This document shows, in pieces, positions 5,429 through 11,181 of a stretch of DNA of 11,181 nucleotides (positions are counted from its first letter, which is position 1; every line of letters starts with the position of its first letter). Origin of the DNA: Propionibacteriaceae bacterium (GTDB taxonomy: Bacteria; Actinomycetota; Actinomycetes; Propionibacteriales; Propionibacteriaceae); assembly GCA_020438595.1 (NCBI GenBank), contig JAGQUI010000051.1, forward strand, positions 1-11,181, read 5' to 3'. A model generated the notes under the pieces. The model saw nothing but the letters and a program-made list of their open reading frames with translations, searched no databases and was not told the origin of the DNA. The position numbers were made by a program, and so were the translations under genes.

Positions 5429-6585
5429 CCGGCATGGCGACGGTTCCGTCCGCACGCACCGTGGCGCGGCGCGCAACGGCCCTGGTCGGGCTCCTCCTGC
5501 TCGCCGGGTGCTCAGGCCCGGCCGAACCGGCCGCGGTCGAGACCTACACCCTGCAGACCGCGAGCTACTCCTACGCCGGCCACCTCGCGCCGGAGCAGGT
5601 GCGCAAGCTCGACATCGCCGCCGCCGACTCGCGCTACGCCGATGGCCAGCACGTCGAGAAGGGGGCCGGCCTGGCCCGGCAGACGTCCGGCCTGCGCGAC
5701 CGGCTCCGGGCGAAGCGGCGTGCGCTGGCCCGCTTCGAGGAACGGCGGGCGACGGCGTCGCGCGCCCTGCGCGTCCTGTCGCGAGGAAGCGTGGCCGTCG
5801 GCTTCGTCGTGGCGGCGACGGCGCCGTCGAGCGAACTGCGCGACGTCGAGCTCCAGATCGAGGCGACGCTGATCGGCCACCGCAGGGCACTCGCCCAGTA
5901 CGGCAGCGACCTGCGCAAGCTGCTCGCGCAGAAGCCGATCGGGAAGGTGGCGAAGACCGACCGGGCCCTGGACGTCCGGCAGCTGCAGACCGACCACCAC
6001 TGGGCGGTCGCCGAGACCGTCAACCAGTTGCGCGGCCTGTTCGGGACCCTTCGCCGGACCGCCGACAGGCTCGCCGGCACGACCCGGCGCGCGCTCGCCG
6101 GGCTCCGGGCCGACGCCCCCTGGGACGGCACCGTCTCGATCGAGGGCGGCACCGTGTCCCTGCAGTCGACCGCCTACACGTTCGTGTACACCGCCACCGA
6201 GGAGCAGGTCGACCTGCTGTCCGGGCAGGACGCACCGGAGCTGCACGTGCGCTCCACGCGGGTCGCGGCGCTCCGGCTCGCCTCGGTGAACTACAGCCCG
6301 ACGGAGACCACGAACCCGCAGTCGCCGCGCTACCAGCTCACCTACGAGGTCGTCGACCCGGTCAGCGGCTTCGTCCCGCGCGACCACGGATCGGCGAGCC
6401 TCACCTACGCGGGCACGGGGCTCGTCGTGCCCGAGGCATACCTGGGCCGCGACGGGGATGACTACTTCGTGCTCTCCGACGGCGTCCGCGTGCCCGTCCG
6501 GGTCGAGAAGGACGACACCGGCCAGTTCGTGCTCACGGACGGGGGCCTGCACGCCGGGGACGTGATCCAGAAGGTCGGGCAGTGA
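5425..6585 (+). CDS. MacA/HlyD-like lipoprotein adaptor of the ABC exporter
   Basis: A 386-residue protein with a lipoprotein signal (Arg-rich start, LLLLAGC, Cys29). The domain order is that of a periplasmic-adaptor-type protein. A first half-lipoyl strand region covers about 45-88 (ASYSYAGHLAPEQ, then DGQHVEKGAGL). A long helical hairpin with many Arg, Leu and Ala follows at about 88-225. The second half-lipoyl segment, DAPWDGTVSIEGGTVSLQ, lies at 230-247. A beta-barrel and a membrane-proximal domain end the protein (VVPEAYL, then GGLHAGDVIQKVG). In Gram-positives such adaptors sit outside the membrane and assist MacB-type transporters. The genes for the ATPase (one base later) and FtsX-like permease follow directly. 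In AS-48 the second transporter (as-48EFGH) has an accessory protein in the same place, linked to self-resistance and export. The start ATG lies in the stop of the lipoprotein gene. Confidence 0.8.
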   Translation: MTGMATVPSARTVARRATALVGLLLLAGCSGPAEPAAVETYTLQTASYSYAGHLAPEQVRKLDIAAADSRYADGQHVEKGAGLARQTSGLRDRLRAKRRALARFEERRATASRALRVLSRGSVAVGFVVAATAPSSELRDVELQIEATLIGHRRALAQYGSDLRKLLAQKPIGKVAKTDRALDVRQLQTDHHWAVAETVNQLRGLFGTLRRTADRLAGTTRRALAGLRADAPWDGTVSIEGGTVSLQSTAYTFVYTATEEQVDLLSGQDAPELHVRSTRVAALRLASVNYSPTETTNPQSPRYQLTYEVVDPVSGFVPRDHGSASLTYAGTGLVVPEAYLGRDGDDYFVLSDGVRVPVRVEKDDTGQFVLTDGGLHAGDVIQKVGQ

Positions 6586-6586
6586 G

Positions 6587-7255
6587 GTGATCGACCTCGT
6601 CGGCATCGAGAAGGTGTACCGCGGGCGCAACTTCGAGGTCACCGCGCTGAGGTCGGTCGACCTCACCATCCCGCGGGGGCAGTTCGTCTCCGTCGTGGGG
6701 CGCAGCGGCTCGGGCAAGTCGTCGCTGATGAAGATCCTGGGCCTGCTCGACTTCGACTACCGCGGCGAGTACCTCCTCGACTCCACCGCCTACCGGGGGG
6801 CCGGCGACGCCCGGATCTCCACGGCACGCCGGCGGGTCGGCTACGTCTTCCAGGACTTCCAGCTGATCCCGCGCTACACCGTCGCCCGCAACCTCGAACT
6901 CGCCGGGGCGATCCGGGCCGGGACCCACGACCCCGCGCTCGCCCTGGCCTGCCTGGCCGACGTCGGGCTGGCCGACAAGGCCACGAGCTATCCCGACGAG
7001 CTCAGCGGGGGACAGCAGCAGCGCGTCGCCATCGCGCGCGCCGTCCTCGCCCGGCCCGACCTGATCATCGCGGACGAGCCGACCGGGGCGCTCGACGCGA
7101 CCACCGCGCAGGACATCGTGGCCCTGCTCCGGCGGGTCCACTCCGACCTCGGCTGCGCGGTGGTCCTGGTCACCCACGACCAGGAGATCGCCGCCGCCGC
7201 GGACCGGACGGTCGAACTCGTCGACGGGAGGGTGCACCGTGATCTTCTTCGCTAG
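6587..7255 (+). CDS. MacB/LolD-type ABC transporter ATPase
   Basis: A 222-residue ATPase with every expected motif: Walker A GRSGSGKS (38-45), Q-loop VFQD (Gln89), signature LSGGQQQRVAIARA (139 on), Walker B LIIADEPTGALD (159 on) and H-loop VTHDQE (His197). The ADEPTGALD form and the length are typical of the MacB/LolD/FtsE-like group that pairs with FtsX-type permeases. Unlike the ATPase of the minus operon, it is fully canonical. The GTG start at 6587 is one base after the adaptor's stop, and the 3' end overlaps the permease gene by 17 bases, indicating coupled translation. It most likely powers extrusion of the peptide from the membrane, giving secretion and self-protection. Confidence 0.93.
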   Translation: MIDLVGIEKVYRGRNFEVTALRSVDLTIPRGQFVSVVGRSGSGKSSLMKILGLLDFDYRGEYLLDSTAYRGAGDARISTARRRVGYVFQDFQLIPRYTVARNLELAGAIRAGTHDPALALACLADVGLADKATSYPDELSGGQQQRVAIARAVLARPDLIIADEPTGALDATTAQDIVALLRRVHSDLGCAVVLVTHDQEIAAAADRTVELVDGRVHRDLLR

Positions 7256-8369
7256 GAGCTGCATCGACGGGCTGCGGTTCAACAAGCTGCGGGTGGTGTT
7301 CACCGGCATGGGCGTCCTGGTCGGGGTGACCTCGGTGATCCTCATCGTCGTGCTCGCCGACAGCTTCTACGCGGGCCTGCGCAGTGACAACAGCGCCGGG
7401 TTCACCGTCGGCCTGACCAGCAGCGCGGAGAGCAACGTCGACGTGGTCGAGCGGATCGTCGAGCCGGACATGACCGCCCGGCTCGACGCGATCCGGCGCC
7501 GCCCGGACGTCGCGAGCTTCGAGCCGTCCCTGCGCGGGCGCACCCTCTCGGCGGCCACCCCCGCGGGCGGCCGGCTGGACGACCTCGTCGTCGAGTTCAC
7601 CGACGACGTGCCGGTCGTCGAGGGGGCCGGTTTCGCCGACAGCGTCGGCAACAGCGTCATCGCCTACCGCAACACCGAGTTCGACACCGCCCTGCCGCTC
7701 GGCTCACAACTGCTGATCGACGGGGCCGGCTTCACCGTCGTCGGGCTGACCGACAGCCTGGGCGCGAACGGCAACACCCGGCTGTTCCTGCCCGCCCGCC
7801 TCGCCGATGTGGTGGACACCGAGGACGTCGCCGTCTCGAGCAGCTACACCCTGGTCGCGATGCGCCCGGAACAGCTCGACGAGGTCCGCGCGTCCGTGCT
7901 CGCCCAGCTGAACGACGGCATCGAGGCCGACCTGCGGTTCGTGGACTTCTCCGCGGAGGAGACCGCCGCGCTGACGGAGATGTTCCGCACGGTCGGCACC
8001 TTCCTCGCGCTGATCGCGTCCATCTCCCTGGCGGTCGCCGCCCTGAACATCGTCAACGTGATGTACATCGCGACGCTGGAACGGGCGGACGAGATCGCGA
8101 TCTACCGCTCGCTCGGGATGACCCGCCGCGGGGTACAGGCGATCTTCCTGCTCGAGTCCGGGGTGGTCGTGGCCGCCTTCGCCGTGCTGGGCTGCCTGCT
8201 CGGGAACGCGATCGCCTTCGTGATCCTCACGTTCCTCGACACACCCCTGGTCTTCTCCCTCGGCAACCTCGCCGTGCTGCTGCTGGTCGTCGTGGTCGTC
8301 GGCATCGGCGGCGGGCTCTACCCCGCGTACCGGGCCGCAAGGATCGACCCGGTCCGGCTGCTGCACTGA
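7239..8369 (+). CDS. FtsX/MacB-type ABC permease
   Basis: A 376-residue permease with the four-segment MacB plan: first membrane helix at about 18-40, a large extracellular MacB-PCD-like domain (~41-248), and three C-terminal helices at about 250-275, 302-331 and 343-361. The coupling region RADEIAIYRSLGMTRRGVQAIFLLES and the C-terminal LYPAYRAARIDPVRLL are classic for FtsX/MacB permeases. The GTG start at 7239 has GGGAGGG about six bases upstream and lies within the end of the ATPase gene. It should form a homodimer with the preceding ATPase and take substrate from the membrane or extracellular side, with the MacA-like lipoprotein as partner. It corresponds in position and type to the permease of the second transporter in AS-48 clusters. 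It is the last gene of the plus operon. Confidence 0.92.
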   Translation: MIFFARSCIDGLRFNKLRVVFTGMGVLVGVTSVILIVVLADSFYAGLRSDNSAGFTVGLTSSAESNVDVVERIVEPDMTARLDAIRRRPDVASFEPSLRGRTLSAATPAGGRLDDLVVEFTDDVPVVEGAGFADSVGNSVIAYRNTEFDTALPLGSQLLIDGAGFTVVGLTDSLGANGNTRLFLPARLADVVDTEDVAVSSSYTLVAMRPEQLDEVRASVLAQLNDGIEADLRFVDFSAEETAALTEMFRTVGTFLALIASISLAVAALNIVNVMYIATLERADEIAIYRSLGMTRRGVQAIFLLESGVVVAAFAVLGCLLGNAIAFVILTFLDTPLVFSLGNLAVLLLVVVVVGIGGGLYPAYRAARIDPVRLLH

Positions 8370-8387
8370 GCCCGGACCCGGTCCGGC
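8346..8387 (+). repeat. 13-base direct repeat spanning the permease stop codon
   Basis: GACCCGGTCCGGC occurs at 8346-8358 (inside the codons for DPVRL) and again at 8375-8387, just after the stop. The copies are 29 bases apart. The second copy contributes to the hairpin after the gene. It could be a small tandem duplication or chance in GC-rich DNA. Confidence 0.4.
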
Positions 8388-8413
8388 CAGCGGGTTGTGG
8401 GGCGGGCCCGCCC
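8372..8413. terminator. Hairpin and 14-base palindrome between convergent genes, candidate bidirectional terminator
   Basis: CCGGACC (8372-8378) and GGTCCGG (8380-8386) form an inverted repeat immediately after the permease stop. GGGCGGGCCCGCCC (8400-8413) is a perfect palindrome two bases from the stop codon of the converging pyruvate carboxylase gene. Neither has a T-run. High-GC actinobacteria often use such U-poor hairpins at gene ends, so termination in both directions is plausible. Confidence 0.45.
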
Positions 8414-8415
8414 GG

Positions 8416-11181
8416 TCAGGCGATCTCGACCAGGAGGTCGCCGCCCTCGACGGCCTGGGCGTGACCGATGGCGGCGCGCTTCACGACGCCGCCGACGGGG
8501 GACGTGATCGCGGCCTCCATCTTCATCGCCTCGATCGTCGCCACCTGCTGACCGGCCTTCACCTCGTCACCGACCTCGACGACCAGCGTCACCACGCCGG
8601 CGAACGGCGCCGGCACCTGGCCGGGCACCTTCGGGTCGGCCTGCTCGGCCGTCGCCACCGTGGACGTGACCGACTCGTCGCGGACGGAGATCACCCGCAT
8701 CTGGCCGTTCACCGTGCAGATCACCTGCCGCATGCCGCGGTCGTCCGGATCGCCGATCGCCGAGATGCCGAGCAGCAGCGCCTTGCCCCGCTCGATCCGC
8801 ACCTCGACCTCCTCGCCCTGCCGCACCCCGTGCAGGAACTCCTTGGTCGGCATCGCGGTCAGCCCCGAGTACGCCTCGAACGACTCCTCGTAGTCGCGCA
8901 GCGGGCCGGGGAACAGCAGCCGGTTCAGCGTCCGGCGCGGGTTGTCCGCCAGGTCGGCCGCCTGCTCCTCGGTCAGTTCGGTGACCACCGGCTTCGCCGT
9001 CCTTCCCGCCAGCGCCTTCGTGCGGAACGGCTCGGGCCACCCACCCGGCGGGTCGCCCAGGTCGCCGTTGAGGAAGCCGATCACCGAGTCGGGGATGTCG
9101 TACTTCTCCGGGTTCGCCTCGAAGTCGTCCGGGTCGGCGTTGCGTCCGACGAGGGCCAGGGCCAGGTCGCCGACCACCTTGGACGACGGCGTCACCTTCA
9201 CGATGTTGCCGAGGATCCGGTTCGCCGCCGCGTACATGTCCTCGATCGCCTCGAACCGGTTGCCCAGGCCCAGCGCGATCGCCTGCTGGCGCAGGTTCGA
9301 CAGCTGACCGCCGGGGATCTCGTGGTGGTAGACGCGTCCGGTGGGCCCGGGCAGGCCCGACTCGAACGGTGCGTAGAGTTTGCGGACGGCCTCCCAGTAC
9401 GGTTCCAGCGCCTCGGTCGCGGCCAGGCTCAGCCCGGTGTCGCGCTCGGTGTCCTCCAGCGCGGCCACCAGCGCCGACATCGACACCTGCGAGGTCGTCC
9501 CGGCCATGGACGCCGCCGCCACGTCCACCGCGTCCACGCCCGCGTCGATCGCGGCGAGCAGCGTGCCGAGCTGCCCGCCGGCGGTGTCGTGGGTGTGCAG
9601 GTGCACCGGCAGGTCGAAGTTGCTGCGCAGCGCCGTGACCAGCTTCGCGGCGGCGGGTGCGCGGAGCAGCCCGGCCATGTCCTTGATCGCGAGGATGTGG
9701 GCCCCCGCCTCGACGAACTGCTCGGCCAGGCGCAGGTAGTAGTCGAGCGTGTACAGCGTCTCGGCCGGCGATGTCATGTTGCCCGTGTAGCACAGCGCCG
9801 CCTCGGCGACCGCGTGGTCGGTCTCCCGCACCGCCTCGATCGCCGGGCGGATCTGCGCGATGTTGTTCAGGGCGTCGAAGATCCGGAACACGTCCAGCCC
9901 GGACTTCGCCGCCTCGTGCACGAACGCCTTCGTGACCGCCAGCGGGTAGGGCGTGTAGCCGACGGTGTTGCGGCCGCGCAGCAGCATCTGCATGGGAATG
10001 TTCGGCATCGCGGCGTGCAGCGCGTCCAGCCGGTCCCACGGGTCCTCCTTGAGGAACCGCAGCGCCACGTCGTAGGTCGCCCCGCCCCACGCCTCCACAC
10101 TGAACAGCTGCGGCAGCGTCCGGGCGATCACGGGTGCGACGTGCATCAGGTCGCGGGTGCGGACGCGGGTGGCCAGCAGCGACTGGTGCGCGTCCCGGAA
10201 CGTGGTGTCGGTGACCGCCACCGCGGTCTGGGCACGCAGCTCGGCGGCCCACTGCTCCGGCCCGACCTCGAGCAGTCGCTGTCGCGACCCGGACGGGGGC
10301 GGCACCGCCAGCGCGCCCTTCGGCAGCGGCGGCAGCTTCTCCTGCGGCCGGATCATCGAACGCGCCTCGCCGTTCGGCTTGTTCACGCTCACCTCGGCCA
10401 GGTAGGTGAGCAGCTTCGTGCCCCGGTCGGCGGGGATGCGGTAGTGCAGCAGGTGCGGGCGGTCGTCGATGAAGCTGGTGTTGGTGTGGCCGTCGAGGAA
10501 GTCCGGGTCGGAGATCACGGCCTCCAGGAACGGGATGTTCGTCGAGACGCCGCGCACCCGGAATTCGCTCAGCGCGCGGTAGGCCCGGCGCGCCGCGGAG
10601 CGCAGGTCGGCGCCGCGGCAGGTGAGCTTGACCAGCATCGAGTCGAAGTGCGCACCGACGGTCGCGCCGGCGAACACGACCCCGCCGTCGAGGCGGACGC
10701 CGGAGCCGCCGGGCGTGCGGTACACCGAGATCGTGCCGGTGTCGGGACGGAAGCCGTTCTCGGGGTCCTCGGTGGTGAGCCGGCACTGCAGGGCCGCGCC
10801 GCGGACGCTGATCGCGTCCTGGGTGAGCCCCATGCCGACCAGGGTCTCGCCGGCCGCGATCCGGATCTGGCTGCTGACCAGGTCGACGTTGGTGACCTCC
10901 TCGGTCACGGTGTGCTCCACCTGGATCCGGGGGTTCATCTCAATGAACACGTAGCGGCCGTCCTCGCCGAGCAGGAACTCGACGGTGCCGGCGTTCACGT
11001 AGCCGATCTGGCGGGCGAAGCGGACGGCGTCGGTGCAGATCCGGCGACGGAGTTCCGGATCGAGGTTCGGCGCCGGCGCGATCTCGACGACCTTCTGGTG
11101 GCGCCGCTGCACCGAGCAGTCGCGCTCGAACAGGTGGACGACCTCTCCGGTGGCGTCGGCGAGCACCTGCACCTCGATGTG
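8416..11181 (-). CDS. pyc: Pyruvate carboxylase, N-terminal part outside the window
   Basis: Biotin-dependent enzyme that carboxylates pyruvate to oxaloacetate with ATP and bicarbonate, an anaplerotic cytoplasmic reaction. The frame is open to the right edge; 921 residues are present, against about 1130 for the family, so roughly 200 N-terminal residues are missing. The visible part begins inside the biotin carboxylase ATP-grasp region (HIEVQVLAD, QRRHQKVVEIAPAP, FIEMNPRIQVEHTVTE). It continues with the carboxyltransferase TIM barrel (DTTFRDAHQSLLATR, metal-ligand Asp ~325; the carboxylated-lysine motif AIKDMAGLL, Lys ~500; LHTHDT ~528) and ends with a biotinyl domain carrying EAMKMEA (Lys ~887, codon 8521-8523). 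This single-chain order separates it from acetyl-CoA carboxylase subunits. The gene is intact as far as seen and looks like a housekeeping neighbour of the cluster. Confidence 0.97.
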   Translation of the reverse strand, partial: HIEVQVLADATGEVVHLFERDCSVQRRHQKVVEIAPAPNLDPELRRRICTDAVRFARQIGYVNAGTVEFLLGEDGRYVFIEMNPRIQVEHTVTEEVTNVDLVSSQIRIAAGETLVGMGLTQDAISVRGAALQCRLTTEDPENGFRPDTGTISVYRTPGGSGVRLDGGVVFAGATVGAHFDSMLVKLTCRGADLRSAARRAYRALSEFRVRGVSTNIPFLEAVISDPDFLDGHTNTSFIDDRPHLLHYRIPADRGTKLLTYLAEVSVNKPNGEARSMIRPQEKLPPLPKGALAVPPPSGSRQRLLEVGPEQWAAELRAQTAVAVTDTTFRDAHQSLLATRVRTRDLMHVAPVIARTLPQLFSVEAWGGATYDVALRFLKEDPWDRLDALHAAMPNIPMQMLLRGRNTVGYTPYPLAVTKAFVHEAAKSGLDVFRIFDALNNIAQIRPAIEAVRETDHAVAEAALCYTGNMTSPAETLYTLDYYLRLAEQFVEAGAHILAIKDMAGLLRAPAAAKLVTALRSNFDLPVHLHTHDTAGGQLGTLLAAIDAGVDAVDVAAASMAGTTSQVSMSALVAALEDTERDTGLSLAATEALEPYWEAVRKLYAPFESGLPGPTGRVYHHEIPGGQLSNLRQQAIALGLGNRFEAIEDMYAAANRILGNIVKVTPSSKVVGDLALALVGRNADPDDFEANPEKYDIPDSVIGFLNGDLGDPPGGWPEPFRTKALAGRTAKPVVTELTEEQAADLADNPRRTLNRLLFPGPLRDYEESFEAYSGLTAMPTKEFLHGVRQGEEVEVRIERGKALLLGISAIGDPDDRGMRQVICTVNGQMRVISVRDESVTSTVATAEQADPKVPGQVPAPFAGVVTLVVEVGDEVKAGQQVATIEAMKMEAAITSPVGGVVKRAAIGHAQAVEGGDLLVEIA

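Noticed and set aside
8567..10786. Minus-strand ORF of 739 codons inside pyc
   Set aside because: Arg/Gly/Ala-rich shadow frame of the clearly recognisable pyruvate carboxylase.

Overview
The window is very GC-rich, with strong third-position G/C, GTG and TTG starts, lipoproteins and tightly overlapping genes. This points to a high-GC actinobacterium, possibly a Pseudonocardiales member; that placement is inference from composition and the flanking genes, not a search.

Layout. (1) Positions 1-908 hold the 3' part of a plus-strand DUF2252 gene. (2) Positions 4270 down to 825 form a minus-strand operon. It begins with an 80-residue cationic, Gly/Ala-rich helical peptide. A highly structured ~168-bp gap follows, then a 163-aa membrane protein, a 185-aa SpoIIM/DUF95-like membrane protein, a small ABC ATPase and a 475-aa polytopic membrane protein whose 3' end overlaps the DUF2252 gene antisense. 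(3) Positions 4271-4591 are a divergent promoter region. (4) Positions 4592-8369 form a plus-strand operon: a 112-aa soluble unknown, a 160-aa lipoprotein, a MacA/HlyD-like lipoprotein adaptor, a MacB-type ABC ATPase and an FtsX/MacB-type permease. (5) Positions 8370-8415 are a short palindrome-rich convergent gap. (6) Positions 8416-11181 hold a minus-strand pyruvate carboxylase gene that runs off the right edge.

The central 7.5 kb is the notable part. A small saposin-like peptide, a SpoIIM/DUF95 protein, a dedicated small ABC ATPase, a large polytopic membrane protein and a second export system (adaptor, ATPase, FtsX permease) match, class for class, the circular (head-to-tail cyclised) bacteriocin clusters of Firmicutes such as enterocin AS-48, circularin A and carnocyclin A. 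I infer a circular-bacteriocin-like system in an actinobacterium. In this model the minus operon makes, cyclises and exports the peptide, and the plus operon gives extra export and self-protection. No typical ~50-aa cationic immunity peptide is visible, so immunity may lie in the 163-aa membrane protein, the plus-operon transporter or the small lipoprotein. The flanking DUF2252 and pyc genes look like ordinary chromosomal genes, so the cluster resembles a cassette lodged between them.
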